NCBI GenBank assembly: GCA_033297205.1
Contig: MU859175.1
Span: 48,922 to 112,921 of the forward strand
DNA from: Pseudoneurospora amorphoporcata
Taxonomy: Eukaryota > Ascomycota > Sordariomycetes > Sordariales > Sordariaceae
DNA length: 64,000 bases
Direction: 5' to 3'
The position numbers were made by a program, and so were the translations under genes. Below, piece by piece: positions 23,201-36,852 of this stretch (its first letter is position 1; every line of letters begins with the position of its first letter). The notes beneath the pieces were generated by a model that was not told the DNA's origin, ran no database searches, and worked only from the letters and a program-made list of their open reading frames with translations.

Positions 23201-26200
23201 TGAGATCAAGTCCGATCAGTAGTAGGTACGTACGGCTTTGTACGGATACTTGCGCCTTCAACGGCGTCTAATAACCCTTTTATCCGCCAGTTGCCGCGGG
23301 GAATGGAAACTAGAACCAGGTAACTGAGCAGCTTTCTATTCGGTAGAGGTATTGTACACTTGCTCATTGGTGAGGTAGCGATCAATCACTTTTCTCTCAT
23401 CGGGTCACCGCGCGGGAAGATAAGAAGTGAAAGAGATGATCTTCGAAGACGTCGGTGTGGGGGGTTCGACTTCAACAACCTACCCGAAGTGGTGAAGGAT
23501 CCCGAACCATGAACAACCGTCACCAAAGTTCGAACGTCCCGCGTTGATACAGCCAGTCAAGTTTCGTCACCACCCCTGTCACCCACTCGCTCTCTAACAT
23601 TCTTTTTACAGGACATACTTTTTCAGCCTTGCTTCCCGCCAATTTTTATGGGAGTTTAATTTGAAATGAAGAAGAGTGTTCGACGTGGCCGACTGTCTTC
23701 CAAGGGATTGATGGTGATTGATAACTTTTGTTCATCGTTCAGGTTGCGTAGGACAGCCACAGGACAGCCACATTTCACCTGATCTGTTCATGACACTCGC
23801 CAGTAACGTATTTGATGCGTTTTGGGGCAATGAGAATGATAACAACAGCGACAGTGAAGGTACTCGTTTGGGCTATAGAATAATCGCCCGTAGCGACCGC
23901 GAAACAGACAAGAGCGTAGCGGGAAATGAGCTAGTATCAGAATTTAGATGCAACCAGTTCCGCGAAGGCTTCTGATCATAGTCGGGTATCTACACGTTTG
24001 TCATAGGCAGGCAAGGACACATCGTATGGACGAGGTCGATTACTGTAGCCGGCCGCTGACACGGCTTATGACCAAAACATCTGCTGTAGTATAGCTGAGG
24101 CATCGCTTAAAGTGCCTTCTTATCAAGCCGGGAAGTGGTGAGTAGTGGGCGAAATATAACCCAAACCACATCCTTTCCTCTTCTCCCTCTTTTTTTCCGA
24201 TCCTTGTCTTCAGCCGCTTATATGCTTTTGGCTACTTTGATGGTAGACACGGTAAGTGCGAAGAGCTGTGATGAGAAAGGGGAAAGTAGACGCGAGAGGA
24301 ACAATAACGAACTGACGCCTTGTCCACCAACGGCACTGATATGACCGGTAAACGGCGAGCTGGCCAACGCTACGATTGTAGCTACCGAACGATATTCAAC
24401 GGAAGGAAAGCGTGCAGTAGGTTGATTTCCGCATGCATGTGGAAGTAAAAACATTGAACAATGCAAGGCACCTCCCCCACGCATCTTTGGAGAAAGGCTG
24501 CGGCACAGAGACTTGAGGACTCGACGTGTTGATATTTCTCTGTCTCCCTTCCCCGGAAACAGCAACTCCGAGTAATGAACTGACTAACTTCCGGCATATG
24601 TGGTGAACGGGAGAAAGAAACAGATACGTCACGAAGGAGAAGAGCTGAAGATGAGCAGGAAATCTCTCGAGAGAAGGGCGAACCAGGTGCTGACATGTAT
24701 TTCAAGGTGGGCAGGTGACCAGTGGTGTTTGGTGATGGCCAGGCAGCCAGTTGACGGAGAGGGCGAGTCTTCGATTTTATTTGATAGGAGAGCTGAATCC
24801 ATGGGGCGTTGATGGCCCAGAGAACTGGCTAGTCTGTTGAGAAGATAACATACCGTGGGATGAGTGTCTGGACCGAGCGATGAGATAGATGGTGAGCTGT
24901 TATCGAGTGGATGTGTCGAGTGTCGTGGTGGTCGTGGTCGTGGCCGGCGTGGCCTGCTGCAAGGTCCAGCACTGTAAAGGACTGCAGCGATCTCCGAGAT
25001 GAAATCCAAAGAGAGAGGGGAAGATCCTTGTTTCACAGCCCATGATGGAAAGGCAGGTTTTGTGGCTTCCGAAGCACAATTCGCATGCGGGCTTCAATGC
25101 ATCTTTTGAACGCCATCGCCGCCGCCGCCGTGGTCGATGGCATCAAACAACGGTTCAAAACCCACCGCTGTTCAGACGAAAGACGTTGGACATCGAGAGT
25201 CCAAGAGGCAAGGGGTGTGACATGTTTCAGCTGGTCCACGGTCAGATAATTGTAGTGTATATAGATCGATTGCAAAAGCAAAACCCCAAACGACGCAGTC
25301 AACCGACCGTCAGACACGAAGACTGGAAGCAGCGGGGACCAACCAAGAAGACTGTCTTGGTCCAAGATCGGACGAGAACTGGAGCCAGTTGAGCCAGACC
25401 AGGGGAAGAAAGAAGACGGAAGCATCGAGAGACGGCGGTGTCACGTATAGGCAGTCTCGACTCAGTGCGAATACTCATCACATCTTTCTCCGAGCATGCA
25501 TGTGGCAGGAGCATATATGGCAGAGAATACCACGATATACGGAACAAAGCTCGTACTCGTGTGGAATTCATGACGTGCATCATCTTCTCACACAGCGAGA
25601 GATGAATTGGCATCTATGTTCTTGTTTCGCGTTTGTGGAGGGGCGAGTGGACATGCGATTGGAATGCATCGGCGTGGCATCTCGAATCATGGTTTCAGAC
25701 AAGCCTAAAAGAAAAAAAAAACGTCAACGGCCGGTGAGATTGGAGGAAGGAGTGATGCCCGCCGATGGAAACCAAGGAGGAACAAGAAGAACAAGTCAAC
25801 GGAAGAGCTCCACTTTCGACTTCCAATGGCGCTAGCGTCAATTGGAAAGCATGGCCGTGCCTTTTCCGTGCTCTCTCCATTTCAGTTTTCTTCCTTCCGC
25901 TCCAGTGTTACCTGGGGTACGTACCTACCGCTGGCACGAGCGCAGGCACGCACCGCTAGCCGTAGCCGTAGCGACAAGTGGAAGCTGACAGCCGGGGTAT
26001 GAGAGCAAATCGCGCCAATCCGAGAGGGTTCCCTGACCCGGCACCAAACTTAAGAGTCTTCATATCTCCAGCAAGAACCCAGTCGGTTCCAGTGGACCCA
26101 TACCATGGCGGATGGCCGGCCGTCACGGTCCAGGGCCCCTAGAAAAGATGGAAGGACGTCCAGTGGCAGCCATTGCACACCTCCACCTGCAAGCCGAGAC

Positions 26201-27871
26201 GGGCGACACTCACACGGCGGACAATCTCAGGACGGGAAGTGCGAGACCTTTTTTCTCACCTTTTGAGGGGAAGATGAGTGCGCTACGACCTGCGACCTGC
26301 CACACTGAGAGGGGCGACCTGCCATTGACCTTGTTGATATTGCATGTCTCGAGCTTGATTCCATTGACTCAACCACACACACCACCCAACTTCTCCCTTC
26401 CTTCCTTTCCTCCACACAAGGACGCCTGCCGTACTCCCGTTCCAGAGGTCTAACCCTTCCATTCACTCATTGGTAAAGCCGTGGCAGTCTGTCTCTGTGC
26501 TGCCCTATTAGGGCGTGGTGGCTTTGAGAGGCTCCTCCTCTACCATTGTCTTGTCTTGGTTGTTACACTTTTGTTGTCTCTTTCCCTTCATTTTCTTGGT
26601 GTGGTAGATACTAGAGGTAACTACCTGACCCACGAGCCTACCTACCTATGACAACGTGCTACACGGCAACTACCTTACCTCTATACGGACTTTCTCTCAC
26701 TTCGATCCTTCGACCTTGCCGCGGGCATCACTGGCCTTGACGTCCACTCATTACTTATACTGTCTCCGAGAAGCGAAGCAGTTTGTCATTGAGCATTGAG
26801 CTCAGTAGCTACCTAGCCACGCCGGCGACACTTGCTTGAATCTGTTTGGCAGCGATCCCCTCGCCTATCGAACCGAACAACAACAGCGGTGTCTCTGTGT
26901 CCACCCCAGTGTCCGCCATAGCCGTGTCTGGTGTCTGGAGTCTGGAGATCGGACAGCAAAGGGAGACACTGCGAGCCGGATTCCTTTCGTCCCTCGCATC
27001 TGGATGTACATACAGGTTCACTTGTGCATGAAGCATTGAGTGGCCCCAGGTTCTGGTCACAATCGTGGTCCCCAGCTCCGGCTTGCAGGTTCAGGTTGTC
27101 TTGTTCACCACCACCCAAAAGCGGCCAAGTCTTCCCAAAGGGGCCCCAGGGCAGGCCACCGACCGCCGACCCAGCAGGAGACCAGACCCAGCAGCGAATC
27201 CATTCCATTCAGCAGGGAGCGAAGCCAGACCTTTCCACGGACTGGACGCCCGATTCTGTCGTCAATTGTCTCATCATTGTCGCTTGCCGACTGCGGCTGC
27301 AATTGCAATTGCAAGCCGAACCGGTTCGTGTCTTGCGTGTTCGGGCCTTGGAACGACCATACTATCGATCCCTTACCTCGGTGGACTTTGGTGCCCGCCA
27401 TTTTACAGCGACTTCAGAGGTACCCTGCCGCCCTACAGCAGTTAGGCAGCTGTCAATCCACGGCCACTTGCCATCCAATTTTTGCGACTACAGAACGACG
27501 ACACACGATTACACACGACGACGGCCATTGCGATTTGCGACCTGCTTGCTCTTGCTCTTGCGATTCCAATTGTGACTTCGGTTACCCGGGCGACTGCGAT
27601 TCATCGACCAAGGTGCAAACTCTCGGTGAAGGGACCAAAGGGGAAAGGGGCTTCGACCGCAGGAACGCACCTGCATTGTCCACATTCCTCCGCCGCCAGT
27701 TGTCTCTTACTGCACTGCGCATACTAAGTCTACACACCAACAACACCCGCCCAATGCAGTAATGTCCTGACGATGCAAACCATCACCTTTGCGAACCACG
27801 ACTTTTCCCTCACTCCCTTTTCCTTTCCCGGCGGTCAGTCGTCGACATAGCTGTCCCCCCGTCCGGCCAAG
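20256..27871. other. Long region without a supported gene (7.6 kb)
   Basis: The first few hundred bases are the divergent promoter of the GCN20-like gene, and the last 1-2 kb are probably promoter and 5' leader of the byr4-like gene. In between, frames up to 160 codons occur but none has a recognisable domain, splice-joined continuity or consistent codon usage. Simple repeats include a CTAC/CTAT tract at about 22268-22316 and T/A-palindromic runs near 21548-21569. Confidence 0.5.
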
Positions 27872-30800
27872 ATGCAGGCCGTGCCGAGTGTAAGTCGACA
27901 AAAAAAAACAAAAAAGAGTTTGAACTCGACACAACCAACACCATCATGACCATCACCATTACTATCACCAGCACCATCACCGATACTACCTACTTTTTTC
28001 TGCACTTCTCGGCATCCCCATTGCGCAAACAAACCCGCTGGACGGTCCCGTACACACGATCCCCCTTCTGGACTTATCGCGGCGTCCTTTCCTTCTGCCA
28101 TTTCCCGCCTGCACGTAGCCGGTTTTCGTTGCAGGACCCCCGATGCTAACTTCAATGCTTGCTTGCAGCTCGTGGGAACCGGCACCGTTGTCGCGGCCGC
28201 CGCTACTGGTCTAGTATTTGGCCAACCCCCCGACCTCGACCCCCCTCGGCCCATATCCAAGAGAAAGATGGCCCAGGACTACGATCTATTCCGAATGCCC
28301 ATGGCATCTCCCCGACCCGGCACCAGCGGCGCCCTTCTCACCTCCCCGCAATCAGAGTCCTTTCCGTATAGCTCCTTCGACCCGACCTTTGATGTACTTC
28401 CGGGGCCCCTTACGTCACATCCCACCAACTCGACCGGCCCGCGCCCCGGCAGTTTACCCCCACCGCCTTCGAGAGGGAACCGAAGGCAGTCATTCATACG
28501 GAGCCATAGCGAACGGTCCACATGCAATAGTGTGCGGGATTCGAGTTCGTCAAGGGAATCGTGGTTGAAGCGCTTGTCGATACGTCCACTGTCTCAGCAT
28601 GGAAGCAGTCCAAGGTCAAGCATGGGTCCGGACTCGCCTTCAATAAACTTCTCCAACAACGGTTCAGAAGCGCCCATGTTGAGGTCCAACACCACCACTA
28701 CGTCCGGGCCACAGGCGGCACCAAACAAGCTGGTCAAGAGGATAACTACTGGGCAAGGGGAAAACTCAGAGGCGAAGCAAAAACGAGGATCGAGGCCACA
28801 ATTACCGACGTTGCGACGGCCAGCCACCAGCCACCAAAGGTCCATGACACTCCAGCAGCTCCAGGGCACCTTCTGCCCGACAGCAGTGGATCCCAAGTTC
28901 TCGCTAGAAGAGGAGCCGGAGCCTCAAGATCGTACGAGGAACCCACAGGCAGAGGCTGGCGTTGCCAAGGGTCGTGGGCGATGGACATCATTCTTCCATG
29001 CTCGGATACTCAGGTCATCCGGCCGGAGAAGTGGTCTGCGGTTGAGCGAAAGTAGCCTCGATAACCTCTTGCTGCCTTCCAAGCGGGTGCAGGTACAGGC
29101 AGATAATGCACCCAGGGCCTATATAACCAAGCCAGATTGCATAGCGGCCTGCCCAACTCCGGAAATGAAACCACGGCAATCTCGACCAGAAACCCGAGGC
29201 GGACGTTTGGAGGGCCTAGACAGTGCACCACTTGCTTCTCCAACTAGGCAGTTGAGGAGGTCGCTGTCGTTCCGGAATCTCAATTCACCCGAGGCAAGGG
29301 TTTCGAAGAGTACAAACGCTCGACGCCCGAGACGAGGCACTGCAAGTGATGCCGAGGGCAGCGGTAGACATGCAGCAGGACCGGGGCCGTTGAACGATTT
29401 CATACTTGCTGCATCCACTCGTGCAGATCAGCCCGAGACCAGACCGACTTGGGATGGCATTTCTCCACCAACTCAAACAACAACATCAAAACACTTCGAA
29501 GCAGGCTTGAGGCCGGGCCTTCGTCTAGTTATTTCTCACAAAAGAAATCCCTCGGCCCCGCTTGTTCCCATGTCCCGCATCCCAAGCCTCAACGTCGACG
29601 TTACACGATTGGATCAACCTAGCCCCACCCCCTCATCAGCTTCTCCAAGTCCACATCAAGGCCCAATCAACTACATGTCGGCCACACAGGGCAGTCCGGT
29701 GCAACCAAGAAGTCGGTCGGGCGGCTCTGGCGAACAAGGGTCTACGTTAGTTGGCTCTGAATCAATCGACGGTCGGGATGGTTTGTCTGGCGATGACGAT
29801 GACACAGACCTTCGAAGCGACGGCATGTATGATTCGTTCCGCACCGGTGCCTCCTCCAGTCGGCTGAGGACGGTTGAGACGCCACTAGAGTCCATGTTTG
29901 ACGAGTCGCCACCGGGCACCGCTGGTAACAGCAAAAATAAGAGGTTGTCCATCCAAGAAATCCTCGGGCAATCGTGGGATGGTGCTACCAGGATTATGGA
30001 GGAGGACGAAAGTCTTCCACCAACCTTACGCGCCGCGTATCTGTCGGACGCGACCAGGGTCGCTCACGACGGAAATGACCAAAACAGCTATGAGCTTGAT
30101 CCTACACCGACCCTCTCCTTGGGCGAACATGACTTTGGCCGCTTATCACTCGACGATGATGATGACGATGACGACTGGGCGCGAGACGATGATGAGGCAT
30201 TCAGCAACCACCTTTCACCACCATCCACGACGAATTCGAGCCGCGTCAGCCCCGAGATACGACAGGCGCTGGCAGGCCTGTGCGAGCAAAGCAATGCGGA
30301 TCTCGGGCATGATGCACTCGACGACCGACCACGGAGCAACATCTTCGACTGGTGTGAAGCACCATCGGTTGACAAATTCGACCACGACGGTGAATCATTA
30401 CGTCCCAAGACGGTGCACGGAAAGCAGATGCTGGACTTGAGAGGAGGCCGCTCTGTAATCAGGAAAGGACCCAGCGCAGCCCATATACGGAGCCAAAGTG
30501 TCCCTGTTGTTCCTGATCTTGCTGAAGGCTCCAAGCCTACGCTCAAGTTTGGCACGTGGGGACTGAGTGCCAAAACAGTCAGTGAGGACTGGGATGACGA
30601 CTTTGACTTTGACGAGGTGCCAGTAAGTGCAACCGGCTGCAAGGACTCTGCCACTAGCTTCTCGATGGTTGTCCCTGCTTCCATCCAAGCGAGCCAGCCC
30701 TCTGTTAAAGCGCATTCGGGACAAATCCGCGAACTTTCCTTGTTGGTTAACGACCTCAAGCGGCTATGCCGTCATGGAAAGGAGCTTGGTATCGTGAATA

Positions 30801-31567
30801 GCCCAGCGGCATCGAAGTGGGAAGAGGCCGAGAACATCATTGAGCTTGCTTCGCCAGACGAGGAGGACGAAGACAACGCCGACACCAGCTCGCAGTCAAC
30901 GGAGTCGAAGATTTCAAGCATCGATGAGCGTTACCTGGAAGAAGGATTTGACGGCTCGATCCTTGAGCAACAAGTCGATCCGTTTGAGGCTATGCCTCCT
31001 CGCATGGGGAAAACCACGGTGATACGTGAGCGACAAGTGGCACGGCGACGATCGGTCTTCTCTCCTGACGATGACATCTTTGGTGGAGGGTGGCCGCTCG
31101 CGGATGGAAGCATAAAGGCGACGCGGCCTCCTACTCCCGAGAGGTCGACAAGTCCCACCGGGAAATCGGCAATGATTGCGACAGTCATTGAAGCCATGCA
31201 GCAGCAACGGGCAGAGCCTGTTAAGCACGTGGCCCCGGTTAAGCCTCCAAGTTCGAAGCTGTTTTTCGACACAAACAGCCTCCACGAGTTGGTTAAGCGA
31301 GCGGGCCAGCTTCGAGACTCTCTCGCGGAAACGGTCCGGAGGGCAGAATTACTCACACAAACCCCCACCAGTACCCCCCAGGTTGAGCCACCGAAGTCTC
31401 GCCATAACCTTGACGGCAGCCCAGCTTTCACTCGAGTCTTTACGGACCCCTCGGCAAGCCCACAAATTCCTCAGAGACGATTACCCAAGAGCCATAGTAC
31501 GAATTCAGTCCTAAGGAGAAAGTCTTCTGTTGATTCTCCAAGGTTGCATATGATGACCGTTAGCTAG
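27872..31567 (+). CDS. Byr4/Bfa1-like regulator of septation and cytokinesis
   Basis: Exon 1, 27872-27889, encodes only six residues (MQAVPS). A 279-nt intron follows (GTAAGT donor at 27890, GCTAAC branch at 28145, TTGCAG acceptor ending 28168), then exon 2, 28169-31567, giving about 1138 aa. The protein is mostly disordered and Ser/Pro-rich. Family marks are toward the C-terminus: an EDWDDDFDFDEVP motif (~811), an LKRLCRHGKELGIV helix (~868), SVFSPDDDIFGGGWPL (~970) and FFDTNSLHELVKRAGQLRDS (~1037). In fission yeast Byr4 with Cdc16 forms the GAP for the Spg1 GTPase of the septation initiation network at spindle poles; budding-yeast Bfa1 with Bub2 is equivalent. An Asp run lies at ~667. The assignment rests on motif recognition; the rest of the length diverges quickly in this family. 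Confidence 0.75.
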
Positions 31568-33577
31568 TGGAGGAGACAAAAACAACGGCAGGACCGACGC
31601 CCAACGGGAGCCATGACACATTGTATATGTATAATTAATATATTTCGGCACGGAAACATCGAACAGGATGGTACGCCAGCGTCTCAGGTCCGAATCCGCT
31701 CATGAAGAAGTGGGCTGGGTCGAGAGATATGAGTGATGAGGGTATCTCCGCGATATTAGGCTGAGGCCATCGGATACGAAGATATAATGGAGGAGGTTGT
31801 CGACCGATGAGAGAAAGGCATGAGATGCGACAGAAAGAAGTGTCGTGCTCTTCTGCTGTAACGAGGAGAGAGAGGAACGCAAAAAAAAAAAAAAATGGTA
31901 TGGGCAGATAATGGCTATGGCAGAGCAGGGCATGCGGCATATTTATCGTTCTTGTTTTCTTGCATGGCGGGATCTTCCTTGAGCAGCAGCAGCACTTCCT
32001 TATACCACTTGCATTGCTTCTGGATTAGGTTGCGGAAACGGTAACGGGGGAAGGGAAAACGCATGAAAACGAACAGACGGGGGTTAAGCAAGCGGAAGCA
32101 TACCCTATCAACAGATATGATCAAGTCATGAAATAGCCTCATGAACGGTTGGTCGTCCTTTTAGTTAAATTAATATGTCAATGTCTATCTACCCCTCTCT
32201 TACACTTACCTTGTATTCCACGAATGTCTGAAGGTGCTAGGCTCTTATCTGCTACCTCTGTCCCTTCAGCTGAATTGCTCGTTCTTTGTCACTTGTCCTA
32301 CTCTCAAAGTAAGCTTGCCTCTGATAACATGAAAGCTACGGATGGAACGTGCTACAAACTAAACATTGCTCATGACGTCCGATGGCCGCGATGGTGCCTG
32401 ACAGGACAAAGGCTGACTGACCATCAGACAAGCGAGTCCACGATCCGGTGAAATGAAAATGGAAGCCATGAGGGGCCGAACGCCAGATGTTGCATGACCA
32501 CTGCCGCTGCCGCTGCAATGCAGTGCACCTACCTAGGTACCTAGGTATTCTGCTGCTCAATGTAAGGTACAACAGTCAACAAGTAGCGAGCGATCGTCCT
32601 TTCGCTGTTTGGGTGAGTGAGATTCTCCTTTTTCCCAATCCCAACTTGTTCGACGAATGAATGATATATGCGGCATGGATCACAAGAGCGGGCTCATCCT
32701 TCCCTTCCCCGGGCAGTCAAGGTACCCCAATCAGGCCCCTACTTACTGCCTGGCTACCCCGTACCGTGAGCTGCCCGTGGATGGAAATTTCGATGGAGAT
32801 GGAGGGGTAGCTCTCGGCGTAAATGATAGACAGTTATTATATGGCGCTGATTGAGATGTCCAAGGGGCAACTTCGTGATGTTAAGTATACACTACAAGCT
32901 TCGAAATGGACGCAGCCCCCTTCGAGTCGATATCGACGATGTCCCTCATCTCCCCCAGGCTGGGCCAAGTCGTGTGCGCAAACCCAACAGGCAAATCCAA
33001 TTGGAGGTTGTGACAGTTCGACGGCGGTCTCGAGCTGGCAACCCACCCCACATTGGTAAGAGCATGTCCGGGGTGGGCCCCGCCTCCCGGCTGGTTTTGC
33101 CTGCCAACTCTTGCCAGCCAACCAGATGCAGACTAGCGCGTCGCGCTGGCCCCGAGAGACAGCTGGGAGGTTTTGGAATACACGCGAGAACCACAGGGCA
33201 GGAGAGTGCAGGGACCACCTGGACGAGTCGACAGGCCTTCCAGAGGTTCGCTAGTCCCTGACGTCCCCACTTTGGCAGCGGCAACCAACCCAGCAGCAGC
33301 CCGGCGAGCGGCGGCGGCGGTGAACGAGAACTTGAAGCTGGTGCTGGCCCCGGCTGTGGCCCCCTCATTTCTTGCACCAAAAATCAATAAGTCTCCCTTT
33401 CCACTCAGGCTCCCAGTCTCCCCTAGGCCAGGCATCAAACCTCTCCACTTTCACCGACCTCCGTCGTCTTCGTCTATCCGCGTCGGGCTTTATCACCACT
33501 TCCATCTTTTTGCTCTTCCATCTTCCTGTCTTCAACCTCCACACAGAACCCGTGTTCGTCATCAAAAAACCGTCAAG
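31568..33577. other. Intergenic region and beta-tubulin promoter/leader
   Basis: No supported gene. The last ~150 bases before 33578 are C/T-rich, typical of strongly expressed fungal genes' leaders. Confidence 0.6.
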
Positions 33578-35481
33578 ATGCGTGAAATTGTGAGTCTCCC
33601 TATCCTGACTACCTGACTACCGCGCCGCGCACGCAGAGCAATCCTTTTTTCCCTCCCCAGACCCCTGATTGTCCTACCCCACCAAACTGCCTCGTCCCCT
33701 TCTGTGCCTCTGCCTACCGCTTCCTAATATCATTATGATCCTGCTCGCTCGCTCGCCGTCGCGGGCACTGCTATCTCTCAATAGTATCATGGACATCGAC
33801 GCTGACACGATCTCTTCACGTGCTATAGGTTCATCTCCAGACCGGCCAATGCGTAAGTCGATAATGGCTCCCTGTCGCGACCCAACAACAACAGGATTGA
33901 CATGACTCCCACGATCAGGGTAACCAAATTGGTGCTGCTTTCTGGTACGTCGTCATCACCGCAAGTAACAACATCTTTGGAGGAACTGGACGTTGACAGA
34001 ATAAACAGGCAGACTATCTCTGGCGAGCACGGCCTCGACGCCTCCGGTGTGTACGTAACCTCGTGCCCTATAACCCTATCTGGTGATGACCTCGAAAGCT
34101 CACCGGCCACAACAGCTACAATGGCACTTCTGAGCTCCAGCTCGAGCGCATGAACGTCTACTTCAACGAGGTGAGCAACAACCAGTCCCGATAGCCTCCC
34201 TCTAGAGGGGTTCGGTTGCTAACTAGCTTCGCGCTTGATAGGCTTCCGGCAACAAGTATGTCCCTCGTGCCGTCCTCGTCGATCTCGAGCCCGGTACCAT
34301 GGACGCCGTCCGCGCCGGTCCCTTCGGCCAGCTCTTCCGCCCCGACAACTTCGTCTTCGGCCAATCCGGTGCCGGCAACAACTGGGCCAAGGGTCACTAC
34401 ACTGAGGGTGCTGAGCTTGTTGACCAGGTTCTCGATGTCGTCCGTCGCGAGGCTGAGGGCTGCGACTGCCTCCAGGGTTTCCAGATCACCCACTCCCTCG
34501 GTGGTGGTACCGGTGCCGGTATGGGTACCCTCCTTATCTCCAAGATTCGTGAGGAGTTCCCCGACCGCATGATGGCTACCTTCTCCGTCGTGCCCTCCCC
34601 CAAGGTCTCCGATACCGTTGTCGAGCCCTACAACGCCACCCTCTCCGTCCATCAGCTCGTTGAGAACTCCGACGAGACCTTCTGCATTGACAACGAGGCT
34701 CTTTACGACATTTGCATGAGGACCCTCAAGCTCTCCAACCCCTCTTACGGCGATCTTAACCACCTCGTCTCCGCCGTCATGTCCGGTGTTACCGTCTCCC
34801 TCCGTTTCCCCGGCCAGCTCAACTCCGATCTCCGCAAGCTTGCCGTCAACATGGTTCCCTTCCCCCGTCTCCATTTCTTCATGGTCGGCTTCGCTCCCCT
34901 TACTAGCCGCGGCGCCCACCACTTCCGTGCCGTCTCCGTGCCCGAGTTGACCCAGCAGATGTTCGACCCCAAGAACATGATGGCTGCTTCTGACTTCCGC
35001 AACGGTCGTTACCTCACCTGCTCTGCCATCTTGTAAGTTTTGTTCTCGAAATGCTGCGTTTGACACTGGTACTAACAAATCAAACAGCCGTGGCAAGGTC
35101 TCCATGAAGGAGGTTGAGGACCAGATGCGCAACGTTCAGAACAAGAACTCCTCCTACTTCGTCGAGTGGATTCCGAACAACGTCCAGACTGCCCTCTGCT
35201 CCATTCCTCCCCGCGGCCTCAAGATGTCCTCCACCTTCGTCGGTAACTCTACCGCCATCCAGGAGCTCTTCAAGCGTATCGGCGAGCAGTTCACTGCCAT
35301 GTTCAGGCGCAAGGCTTTCTTGCATTGGTACACTGGTGAGGGTATGGACGAGATGGAGTTCACTGAGGCTGAGTCCAACATGAACGATCTCGTCTCCGAG
35401 TACCAGCAATACCAGGATGCTGGTGTTGACGAGGAGGAGGAGGAGTACGAGGAGGAGGCCCCCATTGAGGGCGAGGAGTAG
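33578..35481 (+). CDS. Bml: Beta-tubulin, seven exons
   Basis: Exons 33578-33589, 33829-33852, 33919-33944, 34009-34050, 34116-34170, 34242-35032 and 35088-35481. All introns are GT-AG and the joined frame is exactly 447 aa, the family length. It begins MREI then VHLQTGQC, has the GTP-binding GGGTGAGMG loop (~140-148) and ends in an acidic EEEEEYEEE tail. It is the beta subunit of the microtubule dimer. Residues tied to benzimidazole resistance are the sensitive forms here: His6, Phe167, Glu198 and Phe200. The clustering of five introns in the first 55 codons is characteristic of filamentous ascomycete benA/Bml/tub-2 genes. Exon 1 carries four codons and exons 2-5 only 24-55 nt each, so frame-only gene calling would miss the N-terminus. 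Confidence 0.98.
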
Positions 35482-36769
35482 GCAATTCCACTCACTATTC
35501 GGGCTCCTCTGCGCACGTGAAGGGCCGAAGACAATACCCTGCTCGGTGGAATGCCGGGCTTGTCGATTTACGCACATATGCGCATTCTTGACTTGAGGTG
35601 GAGGAGTTCTTCGTTGCGGGTTACGGTGTTTTAATACAGAAAAGGCCAAATCAAGCTGCTAGATATACCTGTCAGACATTCTAGTTGTTGGTCCCTATAC
35701 TCTTAATACATCAGGCAGTACATGCATGTTGCATGATGATGATAATATCTGTTCTAGTCCAGGCGCAACTCGCCGGTAGATCCTACTGTCCGTTCACTCT
35801 GCTCTAATCATTGTGCCTCGAGACATATTACGAGCCCTGACTTATGCAAGTCTTTCAATGTCCTTGTTGTGTCGTATGATTGCAAGTCTTTGGAAGACGC
35901 GCTAGAACTACGAGAGGAACTTTCATCATACAACAGCTTACCGGGCGATCGCGAAGCCGCACTCGCCCCTTCGGGTATTCATTTGTTCACTCGGTTTGTC
36001 TTGTGGCTCGAGTCATTCGACTGAGGCGTGGCGAGAACCTGATACGATACACGGGGTCGTGATAAGATACAGACCGCAAGGTCTCCTAGATTTCTTTGCC
36101 CTTGGTAAGGTGTATCAAATAACGATATCCTCATATATACGGTCAGTATCTCAACGATCGATAATCACCACAAGCAGACTTCGGGGCCCAGGTCCAAGTG
36201 GACGTATGCACAGCCTGGTTCTTCTCATCCATACCAAGCCACAGAAACAATAACAGAAGCACTTCCGACCTGCTACCGGTCCATCATGTACTCTTTGGCG
36301 TTTCTCAGCCACTTCTTCTTTCCCGGTAAAGCAGTGCACCAACTAGACCCTCGAAGAACTATCGCCAAGCACCGCGTGAGCCGTGAGGCGAGGAGGGTTG
36401 GTGAACGTCTAGACACCTGGCCTTACTTTCGGAGGCAATGAGGTGATGATGAAGACACGTTTGCATACGTGATATAGGTATCTGAAGCTGGCATGTGAAA
36501 TTGAGATGGGTATTTGAATTTTACCACAATTCCCAGGCGGAAAAAAAAAATTATATTATGATTCCTTATATCTGGCGCTGTACACGCAGGGAGGGCAACC
36601 TAATGTTCAAGTTTTGTGGTATAAGAACGTAAGTTCGAGGGCGGATGCGAAATTGGGAATGAGCAAAGCATGGAATGATGGGAGGGATCATCATGGTAGG
36701 GAGATCTGCTTTCATGACCTCTCGTAACCTATTTGAACCGATTCTACAATACAAAGTTTCAACAAAACA
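35482..36769. other. Intergenic region between beta-tubulin and tRNA-Cys
   Basis: Beta-tubulin 3' region; nothing else recognised. Confidence 0.6.
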
Positions 36770-36840
36770 GGACCGGTAGCTCAGGGGTAGAGCGTTCGGC
36801 TGCAGTCCGAACGGTCACGCGTTCAATTCGCGTTCGGTCC
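36770..36840 (+). tRNA. tRNA-Cys (anticodon GCA)
   Basis: 71-nt cloverleaf without an intron. Acceptor GGACCGG pairs with TCGGTCC (one G-T). The D arm has stem GCTC/GAGC, the anticodon arm TTCGG-CTGCAGT-CCGAA with GCA in the loop, and the T arm ACGCG-TTCAATT-CGCGT with the TTCAA loop. A T6 run at 36847-36852 serves as the RNA polymerase III stop. Confidence 0.96.
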
Positions 36841-36846
36841 TCGAAA

Positions 36847-36852
36847 TTTTTT
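36847..36852 (+). terminator. Pol III oligo-T terminator of tRNA-Cys
   Basis: Six T residues beginning six bases after the end of the mature tRNA; a much longer T run follows at about 36881-36902. Confidence 0.8.

Noticed and set aside
26931..27762. Frames of 214 and 240 codons upstream of the byr4-like gene
   Set aside because: They overlap in different phases with low-complexity composition; more likely promoter or leader sequence.
34158..35132. A 324-codon minus-strand frame opposite beta-tubulin
   Set aside because: Antisense shadow of a codon-biased gene; no recognised domain.
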